Source: Mesorhizobium sp. STM 4661 (lineage in GTDB: Bacteria > Pseudomonadota > Alphaproteobacteria > Rhizobiales > Rhizobiaceae). Taken from it: 40,117 nt of DNA. The stretch is from positions 1 through 40,117 of the forward strand of contig NZ_CAAF010000041.1 of assembly GCF_000359125.1 (NCBI RefSeq), given 5' to 3'. Position numbers and translations under genes: made by a program. This document shows positions 23,415 through 31,498 of the stretch, in pieces; positions within the stretch are counted from its first letter, which is position 1; every line of letters starts with the position of its first letter. The notes under the pieces are model-generated. The model ran no database searches, was not told the DNA's origin, and was given only the letters and a program-made list of their open reading frames with translations.

Positions 23415-26171
23415 ATGTTCGAAAGCCTGATCGGCCTTGTCGCCATCATCGCGCTGTTTGTCATCATTGCGCGCCAGCAAAGCCGCATCGGCCTGGTCGA
23501 GCGCGAGCTTGGCGCGCTGCGCAGCCTCGTGCTTTCGGGCGCGCCTGTGGCTCCGCCGCAGCACAAGCCGGTGGAACAGGCCGCAAACGACAGCAAGCCG
23601 ACGGATGCAGCGATAGCAGCCGTGGCCGATACTGCCTCGCCATCGGCCGACAAGACTGCGCAAAAGCCGCCGACGGAGGCTGAGGCCGGGGAGGTAAAAT
23701 CCGGCCCCTGGACCACGGGCAAAACGGCGCCGGCAGGGTCTGCGCCGGCAGAGCCGGCCGTCGCAACGGCGAAGGCGGTCCAGAAACCCGACATCGAAAC
23801 GGCGCTCGGCACCCGCTGGGCGGTCTGGGTCGGCGGCATCGCGCTGGCGCTGGGTGGCCTGTTCCTGATCCGCTACACCATCGAGGCCGGCATCTTCGGT
23901 CCCGGAGTGCGGCTGGGGATGGCCGCATTGCTCGGGCTGGTGCTGGTCGGCGGCGGCGAGTTCATCCGCCGCACCGGCTTCAGACTGCCGGTACAGGGCG
24001 CTACCGGCGCCTATATTCCGGCGATCCTGACGGCTGCCGGCGCTTTCATCCTGTTCGGCACTGTCTATGCCGCGCATGGCGTCTACGGCTTCATCGGCCC
24101 GGCGCTCGCCTTCACGCTGCTCGGCGCCATCGGCGTGGCGACCATTGCCGCGGCTCTCGTCCACGGCCAGGCGCTGGCCGGCACAGGCCTGCTCGGCGCG
24201 ATGGTGACGCCGATGCTGATCGCCTCGCAGGCGCCCAATGCCTGGGCGCTGTTCTGCTATCTCGCTATCGTGCTTGCCGCCACCGGCATCATCGCCCGCA
24301 TGCGCGACTGGACTTTCCTGATGGCGGCCGCCTTTGTCGGCACCGGTCTCTGGACCATCCTCTTCATGACCGACGCGCCGGGTGCCAACCTGCCGGTCAT
24401 CCTGTTCATCGACGCCGTCACCCTGGTCGTGCTCGCCTTCGTCTGGCTCGGCCGTCGCGGTGGCGAAACGGAACCTGCCAGGGGCTTCGACTGGCCCTCG
24501 ATCGCCCCTGGTTTCTTCGTCGGTCTTTCGGCCATGGCGCTGTTCGTCGACCCGGCCTACACTGCCGCCAGCGGTGCCTTGCCGGGAGCAGCACTGGTCG
24601 CGGCTCTGGTGGCGGTGGCGCTCTACCGGCCTCGGGCGCTGGCGCTCCTGCACGCGGCCGGGCTGGCGACGGTGCTGGTCTATCTCGGCATCATTCCGCC
24701 GACCTCCGTCGCTGCCGATTTTTCAGGCGGCGCCGTCGGCGTCGACGGCCAGCCGGCGCTCATATCCGACCCGCTGATGCTCAGGATCGGCATCGGTCTC
24801 GGGCTTGTCTTCATCGGCGCCGGCTTCTGGGCCGCGCGCAGGTTCGCGGCAACTGCCTGGGTGCGATCCGCTTCATGGGCGGCATGGAGTGTCATCGCAC
24901 CGCTGGTCGTTCTCCTGGCGCTCTGGTTCACCTTCGGCAATCTCGACCGCGATCTTGTCTATGCGGCGGCCGCGGCCCTTCTGGTCGTGGTCTTCGCCGC
25001 CGGCGGCGAGTGGATCGCTGGTGGCGAGGAACCACCGCTGAAGGGCGGCGCGGCTGTGTCCTTCGCGCTCGGCGGTGCGGCGGTCGCCGGCCTGCTGATG
25101 CTGCATATGGCTTTCGGGTCCGGCTTGACCACCATTCTTCTGGGCGCCGCGGCCATCGTGCCGGCGCTGGCCACGCGTTGGCGCGCCTATCCGGTGCTCG
25201 GCTGGATTTCGGTCGGCGCGGTCATCGCCGTGCTCGGCCGTGTCGCCTTCGATCCGACAATCGTCGGCGCCCAGTTCCTGTCGACGACGCCGGTGTTCAA
25301 CTGGCTGCTGCCGGGATATGGCGTGCCGGCGCTCGCCTTCGGCTTCGCCGCCTGGCAGTTCGCCCGCACCACCCCCACACTACCAATGGCTGGCAATGGC
25401 CGCCCGCGCCTTGCCATGGAGGCGGCGGCGGCGCTGTTTGCGCTGCTGACCATCGCCATGCTGGTGCGCCACGCCATGCATGGCGGCGTCATCGACACCG
25501 GTGTGGTCACGCTCGCCGAGCAGGCGATCTACACGCTGATCGCCATCGGCGCCGGCGCCATCCTGGTCGCCATCGACATGCGCTCGCCGAGCTCGGTGCT
25601 GCGCTATGGTTCGATGGCCGCCGGCGTGGTTTCGGTCGCCTTCATCGTCATCCGGCATTTCGTGGTGCTGAACCCGCTGTTCACGGATGAATCGACCGGC
25701 CGGATCCCGGTGTTCAACCTGCTGTTCCTGGCCTATCTCCTGCCGGCGGTCGCCGCCGGCGGGCTCGCGTTCTATGTCAGAGACAAGCGGCCGAAATGGT
25801 ATGCGGCGATGCTGGCGGTGGTGGCGGCGGTGCTTGCCTTCGCCTATGCGACGCTGTCGGTCCGGCGGCTGTTCAAGGGCGAGTTCATCGGCCTGTGGAG
25901 CGGCCTCGGCCAGCTCGAAACCTACACCTATTCGGCGCTGTGGCTAGTCATCGGCGTGGCGCTGCTCACCGCCGGCGTCTGGCTGAAATCGCAGGTGCTG
26001 CGCATCGCGTCCGCCGCGCTGATCTCGGTTGCCGTGCTGAAAGTCTTCGTCTTCGACATGTCGGAACTGGAAGGCGTGCTGAGAGCGCTGTCCTTCATCG
26101 GCCTTGGCGCGGTGCTGATCGGCATCGGCCTGTTCTATCAGCGGCTGCTGACGAGGGCTGCTAAAATCTGA
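23415..26171 (+). CDS. Large polytopic membrane protein, DUF2339
   Basis: A 918-residue membrane protein. An N-terminal helix (FESLIGLVAIIALFVIIARQQ) is followed by a short coiled part and a 100-residue Ala/Pro/Lys-rich linker. After it comes a long run of more than twenty hydrophobic segments with family blocks such as LGTRWAVWVGGIALALGGLFL and LIRYTIEAG. The C-terminus keeps the DUF2339 ending with SELEGVLRALSFIGLGAVLIGIGLFYQ. The function of the family is unknown. ATG 23415 has GGGGGA six bases before it; the longer frame from 23358 adds residues encoded by the duplicated upstream repeats and is rejected. It stands alone, converging on vapC. Confidence 0.9.
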   Translation: MFESLIGLVAIIALFVIIARQQSRIGLVERELGALRSLVLSGAPVAPPQHKPVEQAANDSKPTDAAIAAVADTASPSADKTAQKPPTEAEAGEVKSGPWTTGKTAPAGSAPAEPAVATAKAVQKPDIETALGTRWAVWVGGIALALGGLFLIRYTIEAGIFGPGVRLGMAALLGLVLVGGGEFIRRTGFRLPVQGATGAYIPAILTAAGAFILFGTVYAAHGVYGFIGPALAFTLLGAIGVATIAAALVHGQALAGTGLLGAMVTPMLIASQAPNAWALFCYLAIVLAATGIIARMRDWTFLMAAAFVGTGLWTILFMTDAPGANLPVILFIDAVTLVVLAFVWLGRRGGETEPARGFDWPSIAPGFFVGLSAMALFVDPAYTAASGALPGAALVAALVAVALYRPRALALLHAAGLATVLVYLGIIPPTSVAADFSGGAVGVDGQPALISDPLMLRIGIGLGLVFIGAGFWAARRFAATAWVRSASWAAWSVIAPLVVLLALWFTFGNLDRDLVYAAAAALLVVVFAAGGEWIAGGEEPPLKGGAAVSFALGGAAVAGLLMLHMAFGSGLTTILLGAAAIVPALATRWRAYPVLGWISVGAVIAVLGRVAFDPTIVGAQFLSTTPVFNWLLPGYGVPALAFGFAAWQFARTTPTLPMAGNGRPRLAMEAAAALFALLTIAMLVRHAMHGGVIDTGVVTLAEQAIYTLIAIGAGAILVAIDMRSPSSVLRYGSMAAGVVSVAFIVIRHFVVLNPLFTDESTGRIPVFNLLFLAYLLPAVAAGGLAFYVRDKRPKWYAAMLAVVAAVLAFAYATLSVRRLFKGEFIGLWSGLGQLETYTYSALWLVIGVALLTAGVWLKSQVLRIASAALISVAVLKVFVFDMSELEGVLRALSFIGLGAVLIGIGLFYQRLLTRAAKI

Positions 26172-26184
26172 AATTGGGTAGGGT

Positions 26185-26613
26185 TCAAGCCAGATCGGTC
26201 TGCGAAAAATCATTGCCCTTATAGAGGAGTGGTACTCGGTAGGCCTTGGCGCATGCATAGCTGAAGCAGTCGCCGAAGTTCAGCTTCGCGGGATGGCCTA
26301 CATATCGGCCGTAGTCGCGGGCGGCTTTGACTGCGAGCTCGCGGATGGCGGTATCTATCGCGATCTCGACGGCTTTGAGTTCGGCCAGGAAGCCCATGAC
26401 GATGGTTTGGCATTGGTCGATCAGGGCGGGTGGTGTCGGAGCTTGGTCGCCGCTTTTTGCGACAGATTTCCTGCGGGCTATCCCAACGATCGCCTCGAAC
26501 GCGGAACTCGGCGAGAAATAAAGCTTTTCGGCAGATTCGACCTTTCTGAGCAAACGGTCGGAACCCGGTTCATTCAAAATGATCGCGATGACGACCGAGG
26601 CGCCGAGAAACAT
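26185..26613 (-). CDS. vapC: PIN-domain toxin VapC with altered active site
   Basis: A 142-residue PIN-domain ribonuclease toxin. Acidic residues Glu40 (SAFEAIVG), Asp115 (NFGDCFSYA) and Asp135 (KGNDF) are present. The first catalytic Asp, expected at residue 4 in MFLDAS-type starts, is Gly (MFLGASVVIAI, codon GGC, one transition from GAC). Loss of this metal ligand normally abolishes activity, so the toxin is probably inactive while the rest stays intact. It starts inside vapB (44-base overlap). A sequencing error is possible. Confidence 0.88.
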   Translation of the reverse strand: MFLGASVVIAIILNEPGSDRLLRKVESAEKLYFSPSSAFEAIVGIARRKSVAKSGDQAPTPPALIDQCQTIVMGFLAELKAVEIAIDTAIRELAVKAARDYGRYVGHPAKLNFGDCFSYACAKAYRVPLLYKGNDFSQTDLA

Positions 26614-26857
26614 CAGATTTCCCCCATCCTTCGTCCATGAACTTCTTCATGTCGAAAGCAGGGTCATCAGGACCAAGCGCGCTCGCGGCATCCTGAAACT
26701 TTTTGATGCGCTCGCGCAGCGGAAGGACAGCGTAAGTTCGTTCGAGCTCGCGCTTGAGAGCGATCCGCACCGCTTCCGTCTTCGTGGGCGCCTTGATGGC
26801 AGACTGCAACTGACGCGCCAGTGCGTCGACCTCATCATCACGGATGTAAAGAGACAT
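26570..26857 (-). CDS. vapB: VapB-type antitoxin
   Basis: A 95-residue antitoxin of the Rv0623-like family. The N-terminal part (MSLYIRDDEVDALARQLQSA, then PTKTEAVRIALKRELER) is a ribbon-helix-helix DNA-binding region. The middle holds LRERIKKFQDAASALG, and DPAFDMKKFMDEGWG is the toxin-binding tail, followed by an extra 18 residues that overlap vapC. ATG 26857 is chosen; the upstream Met at 26881 adds residues outside the family. A nearby inverted repeat is the likely operator. Confidence 0.88.
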   Translation of the reverse strand: MSLYIRDDEVDALARQLQSAIKAPTKTEAVRIALKRELERTYAVLPLRERIKKFQDAASALGPDDPAFDMKKFMDEGWGKSDVSRRLGRHRDHFE

Positions 26858-26877
26858 TTCCAACTTCCTCGCCAGCA

Positions 26878-26908
26878 GCATATTCCGAGATGGATATACA
26901 GAATATGC
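26878..26908. promoter_or_regulatory. Candidate VapB operator
   Basis: GCATATTC (26878-26885) and GAATATGC (26901-26908) form a perfect inverted repeat with a 15-base spacer, 20 bases upstream of vapB. Position and symmetry fit autorepression by the VapBC complex; binding is inferred. Confidence 0.5.
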
Positions 26909-26983
26909 AGATACGTGTGCTACGGCGCGTTTTCAATCCGTGGCGCGCGGCACCTCGACAGATCGACACTCCGATCGCCAACG

Positions 26984-27009
26984 GGAATAAGCCGGCACCC
27001 GCCGGCGTT
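26984..27009 (+). promoter_or_regulatory. Candidate ECF-type promoter of the sigma factor gene
   Basis: GGAAT (26984-26988), a 17-base spacer and CGTT (27006-27009) match the general form of alphaproteobacterial ECF/EcfG promoters (GGAAC, 16-17 bases, CGTT). It could be autoregulated or read by the general stress sigma factor. The start would be near 27016, about 75-105 bases before the coding start. The spacer contains GCCGGC twice. Confidence 0.45.
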
Positions 27010-27121
27010 ATCTCATTGCTTGGGTGACCGGGGCGGCAGGCCGCTTCGCTCTGGCCGCTTGCGCTGCGTCGCGAAGGCGCATTCAATCGGGATGAACAGG
27101 GCGACCCCAGAATCAGCGGTC

Positions 27122-27640
27122 ATGGACGAAAAGAAGGCAGCAATCCTTGCCGAAATACCGCGGCTGCGCCGTTACGCACGCTCGCTGCTGCGCGACCGCG
27201 ATTCCGCCGACGATCTCGTTCAGGACTGTCTCGAACGGGCGCTTGTGCGGCTCGACAACTGGCAGACTGGAGAAAGCCCCAGAAGGTGGCTGTTTACGAT
27301 CATGCATCATTTGTTCATCGACCAGATGCGCAAGGTCAACCGGCGCGGCGAAGCCACGATGCTGCCGCTGGAAGCGAGCGAAGCGCAGGCAGCACCTGCC
27401 GAGCAGGTGGCGGGCATCGCCTCGCGCGAGATCATCGACGCGCTGCAGGCGATCAGCCCCGACCGGCGCGCCGCACTGGTCATGGTCGCCATCGAAGGCT
27501 TTTCCTATGCCGAGGCCGCCAACATCCTCGGCGTCCCCGCCGGCACATTGATGTCGCGCATCGCGCGCGGGCGTGAGGAATTGCGCGGATTGCTGGAGGA
27601 CACCGCGCGCCGCCGCTCGATAAGGATAGTCGAGAAATGA
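27122..27640 (+). CDS. ECF-type RNA polymerase sigma factor
   Basis: A 172-residue group-4 sigma factor. Region 2 (about 10-75) contains RYARSLLRDRDSADDLVQDCLERAL and the region 2.4 helix RRWLFTIMHHLFIDQMRK. A short acidic linker leads to region 4 (about 104-155, ALQAISPDRRAALVMVAIEGFSYAEAANILGVPAGTLMSRIARGR). The frame extends far upstream; ATG 27092 in the same frame would add ten residues, and neither start has a clear Shine-Dalgarno sequence. Its stop overlaps the anti-sigma start (ATGA). The stress signal is unknown; the pair stands upstream of the peptide-ligase cluster but 195 bases away. Confidence 0.92.
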   Translation: MDEKKAAILAEIPRLRRYARSLLRDRDSADDLVQDCLERALVRLDNWQTGESPRRWLFTIMHHLFIDQMRKVNRRGEATMLPLEASEAQAAPAEQVAGIASREIIDALQAISPDRRAALVMVAIEGFSYAEAANILGVPAGTLMSRIARGREELRGLLEDTARRRSIRIVEK

Positions 27641-28428
27641 CCCGGCACGATTTTTCCGAACGCGACATCCACATGGCCCTCGACGGCGAGTTGCCAGGCG
27701 ACGAGCGTACGGCGTATGACGCCTGGCTCGACGCCAATCCCGAAATGAAGGCGAGGAGCGCCCGCTATGTCGCCGACGGTGCCGCGCTCCATGCCGCCTT
27801 CGCCGGCGTGCTCGATGAGCCGGTGCCGGCGCGGCTGCAGAAAATCGTCTTCGGCGAGACGCCGGCAAGGACGGCGAGAGGCCGCTCGCGCTGGTGGCTT
27901 GCGGCCGCCGCGGCGGCGGTGCTGGCTATTGGCGGTGCTGGCGGTTATGTCGCCGGCATCGACCGTCTCGGCCTGGATGACCCCGCAAACGATCAGTTCG
28001 CCGAGCAGGCGATCGCGGCCCATGTCATCTATGCCGCCGAAAAACGGTACGCGGTGGAAGTGCCGGCCAGCGACAAGGATCATTTGCAGACCTGGCTGTC
28101 CAACCGGATCGGCCTGAAACTGGTCGCACCGGATCTGGCGGCGGAAGGGTTCCAGCTCGTCGGCGGTCGGCTGCTGCCCGCCGGCCACGGCAAGGCTGCG
28201 ATGCTGCTCTACGAGGACGACAAGGGCGAGCGCATTTCCCTCTTCGTCACCGCCGAATCGGCCGGGAAAGCCAAGGGCACCTACGGATCGGCGGAAAACG
28301 GCCCCGAGGCTGTCTACTGGCTGGACAAGGGTTATGCCTGCGCCGTCGTTGGCTCGCTGCCGCGCGCGCAACTGACCTCGGTGGCCAAGAGCGCCTACAG
28401 CCAGCTTCTGGCCGGCCTGGCCGGCTGA
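27637..28428 (+). CDS. Membrane-bound anti-sigma factor
   Basis: A 263-residue anti-sigma factor. The cytoplasmic N-terminus (SERDIHMALDGELPGDER) resembles RsiW-type domains, but no Cys is present before the membrane segment, so the HxxxCxxC zinc motif is missing. One transmembrane helix spans about 86-108. The C-terminal 150 residues are periplasmic and contain LVGGRLLPAGHGKAAMLLYEDDKGERISLF, as in many anti-sigma sensor parts of this family. It overlaps the sigma gene (ATGA), which ensures matched synthesis. Confidence 0.88.
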   Translation: MTRHDFSERDIHMALDGELPGDERTAYDAWLDANPEMKARSARYVADGAALHAAFAGVLDEPVPARLQKIVFGETPARTARGRSRWWLAAAAAAVLAIGGAGGYVAGIDRLGLDDPANDQFAEQAIAAHVIYAAEKRYAVEVPASDKDHLQTWLSNRIGLKLVAPDLAAEGFQLVGGRLLPAGHGKAAMLLYEDDKGERISLFVTAESAGKAKGTYGSAENGPEAVYWLDKGYACAVVGSLPRAQLTSVAKSAYSQLLAGLAG

Positions 28429-28623
28429 CGGCGCCATTTTCCGAAGTCGGCGCCGCTGTTGAAAGAATGGTCCGTATTGTGGCTGGACCGCCGTCGGAAC
28501 TGTCACAATTCGGCCCGAATCGAGGTGCGATAGCGCTTGACGAATACCGGTGTTTCCGCCGGTATGACCGATGTTTCGACCAGGGCCGTTTCCACATCCC
28601 AATCGAGGTTTTTTGAGCCCCGC

Positions 28624-29730
28624 ATGCCTGCCGAGATTCGCAAGGCCCGCGCGTCTGACGTCGATGACCTCGCCGCCATCGAGAAGGCTGTTTTCTCGAG
28701 CGACCGTATCTCCCGCCGCTCCTTTCGCCAGTTGATCGAACGCGAGACCGCCAGGATGCTGGTCGCCGAAAGCGATGGCCGCATCGCCGGCTATGCGGTC
28801 GTGCTGTTTCGCAAGGGCAGCGGCGTCGCGCGGCTTTATTCCATTGCCGTTGGCCCCTTCTTCGGCGGGCTCGGCATTGGCCGCATGCTGCTGGAGCGGG
28901 CCGAGGAGGCCGCCTTCGAGCATGACCGCATGATGCTGCGCCTCGAGGTGCGCGAGGACAACGACCGGGCCATCCGCATCTATGAGCAGAGCGGCTACCG
29001 CAAGATCGGCCGTGAACCCGGCTACTACGAGGACGGCGCTACTGCGCTGCGCTACGAGAAGACCTTGCGCGGCGACATTCCCGTCGCCACCAGGGTGCCG
29101 TTCTACCAGCAGACCTGCGAATTCACCTGCGGCCCGTGCTGCCTGATGATGGCGATGGCCAATTTCGATCCCGGCTTCGTGCCGGATCCGGTCATGGAAA
29201 TCCGTCTGTGGCGCGAAGCGACCACCGTTTTCATGATGTCCGGGCCGGGCGGCTGCGAACCGTTCGGCCTCGCCGTCGCCGGTTATGAAAGCGGCCTCTC
29301 GGCGGAGATCCACGTGTCCTTCTACGGCGCGCTGTTCCTGCAGTCGGTGCGCAGCCAGGACAAGCGCCGGGTCATGGAACTGGCGCAGGTCGACTTTCGC
29401 CGGCGCGCGGAACTTTACGGCATCCCGGTGAATTACCGTCCATTCGCCATCGACGATATCCGCGCCGCCATCGCCGAAGGGAAACTGGTGCTCGTCCTGA
29501 TCAGCGGCTTCCTGATGTTCGGCAAGAAGGTTCCGCATTGGGTGCTGGCCATCGGCGACGACGGCGACCATATCCTGATCCACGATCCCTGGGTCGAGGA
29601 CGAGAGACAGGAGACCATCCTTGATGCCGCCAACATTCCCGTGCCTTACGGCATCTTCATGAACATGGCGCAGTTCGGCCGCGACGGACTACGCGCCGCC
29701 ATCACGCTAGGAAAGCGCGACAGACAATGA
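28624..29730 (+). CDS. GNAT acetyltransferase fused to C39-like cysteine peptidase
   Basis: A 368-residue two-domain protein. Residues 1-150 are a GNAT domain: LYSIAVGPFFGGLGIGRMLL is the acetyl-CoA loop and IYEQSGYRKIGR the C-terminal motif. Residues 155-365 are a papain-like C39-type peptidase: the oxyanion Gln162 or 163 and Cys169 lie in QQTCEFTCGPCC, His305 in PHWVLAIG and Asp321 in IHDPW, a complete triad. No signal peptide is present, so it acts in the cytoplasm. It overlaps the RLAN/ATP-grasp gene as ATGA. Known neighbourhood studies of the RLAN domain link it with exactly such fusions and suggest peptide synthesis or modification. Earlier in-frame Met codons exist (28537, 28564), so the N-terminus is uncertain. 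Confidence 0.88.
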   Translation: MPAEIRKARASDVDDLAAIEKAVFSSDRISRRSFRQLIERETARMLVAESDGRIAGYAVVLFRKGSGVARLYSIAVGPFFGGLGIGRMLLERAEEAAFEHDRMMLRLEVREDNDRAIRIYEQSGYRKIGREPGYYEDGATALRYEKTLRGDIPVATRVPFYQQTCEFTCGPCCLMMAMANFDPGFVPDPVMEIRLWREATTVFMMSGPGGCEPFGLAVAGYESGLSAEIHVSFYGALFLQSVRSQDKRRVMELAQVDFRRRAELYGIPVNYRPFAIDDIRAAIAEGKLVLVLISGFLMFGKKVPHWVLAIGDDGDHILIHDPWVEDERQETILDAANIPVPYGIFMNMAQFGRDGLRAAITLGKRDRQ

Positions 29731-31202
29731 CCTGGGTCATCCTCACCGGCCGGCAGAACGATCTCGACCAAGTGGCGACGCCGCACAAGATCATCACCAA
29801 CCGCGACTATCTTGCGCATCCGTCGCTGTTTCGCGGCCAGCGGCCGAAGGTCATCAACCTGTCGAACAATTACGGCTATCAGAGCCGCGGCTACTATGCC
29901 TCGCTGCTCGCCGGCTCGCGCGGCCACAAGGTCATCCCGACGGTCGAGACGATGATCGACCTGTCGGAGCGCAAGCTCTACGAGCACGCGCTGCCGGAGC
30001 TTGAGTTGGCGCTCAACAAATGCCGCAAGGATCTCGGCGGCGCCTTTCCGCAGAAGGTCTGCATCTTCTTCGGCATCGGCCCGTCGAAAATATGGGACCG
30101 TTTCGCCAAGCTCCTGTTCGACTGGTTCCGGGCGCCGGCGCTGGAGGTCCATATCAAGGACAGCGCCGAATGGGCGTCGATCCGCAAGATCGGCTTCCAT
30201 CCGCTGATCAGGATGACCGAAGAGGAAAAAGAGCGCTTCCTGCGGTGCCTCGAGACCTACACCAACCGCGAATGGCGCGACACCAAGGGCCGCACGCCGG
30301 CGCGCTACACCTTCGCCACGCTGGTCGACCCACATGAGGAATTGCCGCCTTCGGAGATTTCGTCGCTGCGCTACTGGGCCAAGATCGCCGAAAAGATGGG
30401 CGTCGAGATCGAACCGATCACCAAGAAGGATCTGGCCAAGCTTGCCAACTACGACGCGCTGTTCATCCGCGAAACCACCTCGATCTCCAACCACACCTAC
30501 CGTTTCGCCCGCCGCGCCCAGCAGGAAGGCATGCCGGTCATCGACGATCCGCTGTCCATGATCCGCTGCACCAACAAGGTCTATCTCAACGAGCTGATGA
30601 CCTACAACAAGGTGCCGGTGCCGCCGACGGTGATGATCGCCGGCATCTCGGACCTCGAATTGGCGGCACAGACGCTGGGTTTTCCGCTGGTGCTGAAAAT
30701 CCCGGACTCATCATTTTCGCGTGGTGTGAAGAAATGCGAGACCTTCGAGGAACTGAAGACACTGGCCACCGAATGGCTGGAGGATTCCGATCTTCTGATC
30801 GCGCAAAAATTCATTCCGACCGAATATGACTGGCGTGTCGGCGTGCTCGGTGGCCAGCCCTTGTTTGCCGTGCATTATCTGATGGCCAAGAAGCACTGGC
30901 AGATCGTCAACCACAAGGCCAACGGCAAGCCCGACCAGGGCGGCATCAAGACCTTCACGCTGAAGGAGGCGCCGGCCCATGTCGTCGAGACGGCGGTCAA
31001 GGCGGCGCGCTGCATCGGCGACGGCCTCTACGGCGTCGACCTCAAGGAGACCAGGGACGGCGTCTTCGTCATCGAGGTCAACGACAATCCCAACCTCGAC
31101 CATGGCTGGGAGGATTCCGGCGAAAAGGACGAGGTCTGGGTGCGGCTGACGCAATGGTTCCTGGAACGGCTCGACCGGCCTGGGCGACAATCATCCGAGT
31201 AG
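29727..31202 (+). CDS. RimK-like ATP-grasp ligase with RLAN domain
   Basis: A 491-residue amide-bond ligase. The first half is the RLAN domain (RimK-like ATP-grasp N-terminal domain; INLSNNYGYQSRGYYASLLAGSRGHKV, then FGIGPSKIW and FATLVDPHEE). The second half is an ATP-grasp module: FIRETTSISNHTYRFARRA, SMIRCTNKVYLNELM, FPLVLKIPDSSFSRGVK for nucleotide binding, and the magnesium-binding FVIEVNDNPNLDHG. Such enzymes join an amino acid or peptide to a carboxylate activated as acylphosphate. The acceptor is unknown. It begins within the stop of the GNAT-peptidase gene, and a DUF3303-like gene follows after nine bases, indicating one operon. Confidence 0.9.
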   Translation: MTWVILTGRQNDLDQVATPHKIITNRDYLAHPSLFRGQRPKVINLSNNYGYQSRGYYASLLAGSRGHKVIPTVETMIDLSERKLYEHALPELELALNKCRKDLGGAFPQKVCIFFGIGPSKIWDRFAKLLFDWFRAPALEVHIKDSAEWASIRKIGFHPLIRMTEEEKERFLRCLETYTNREWRDTKGRTPARYTFATLVDPHEELPPSEISSLRYWAKIAEKMGVEIEPITKKDLAKLANYDALFIRETTSISNHTYRFARRAQQEGMPVIDDPLSMIRCTNKVYLNELMTYNKVPVPPTVMIAGISDLELAAQTLGFPLVLKIPDSSFSRGVKKCETFEELKTLATEWLEDSDLLIAQKFIPTEYDWRVGVLGGQPLFAVHYLMAKKHWQIVNHKANGKPDQGGIKTFTLKEAPAHVVETAVKAARCIGDGLYGVDLKETRDGVFVIEVNDNPNLDHGWEDSGEKDEVWVRLTQWFLERLDRPGRQSSE

Positions 31203-31211
31203 GGGACAGAG

Positions 31212-31484
31212 ATGCTGTTTTTTGTGACCGAGGATTTTAGCGGCTGTGACCGCAAGGAGATCTACCGTCGCTTCCGCGACCAGGGCCGCCTGAAGCCGGA
31301 CGCGCTTCTCGTGCACCACAGCTGGATCGCGGCGGATATGAGCCGCTGCTTCCTGCTGGTGGAGGCCGATGACGTCACGCTCCTGCGGCGGTGGGTCGTC
31401 GAATGGGCGGATCTGGTCGAATTCGAGATCGTGCCCGTGGCGACGAACAAGGACATGGCGGAGGCATTGAGCGGACACCTCTGA
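31212..31484 (+). CDS. Small DUF3303-like protein
   Basis: A 90-residue protein beginning MLFFVTEDFSGCDRKEIYRRF. It resembles the DUF3303/muconolactone-isomerase-like ferredoxin fold (HHSWIAADMSRCFLLVEADD, then WADLVEFEIVPV). AGGGGACAG precedes ATG 31212. It is the third gene of the ATP-grasp cluster, nine bases behind the ligase. A role as a stand-alone binding domain or dimeric accessory protein is possible. Nothing shows a catalytic centre. Confidence 0.75.
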   Translation: MLFFVTEDFSGCDRKEIYRRFRDQGRLKPDALLVHHSWIAADMSRCFLLVEADDVTLLRRWVVEWADLVEFEIVPVATNKDMAEALSGHL

Positions 31485-31498
31485 CCGGACAATTGCCG

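Noticed and set aside
27505..29583. A 692-codon minus-strand open frame across the sigma, anti-sigma and GNAT genes
   Set aside because: It runs through three recognisable genes on the other strand and shows no family of its own.
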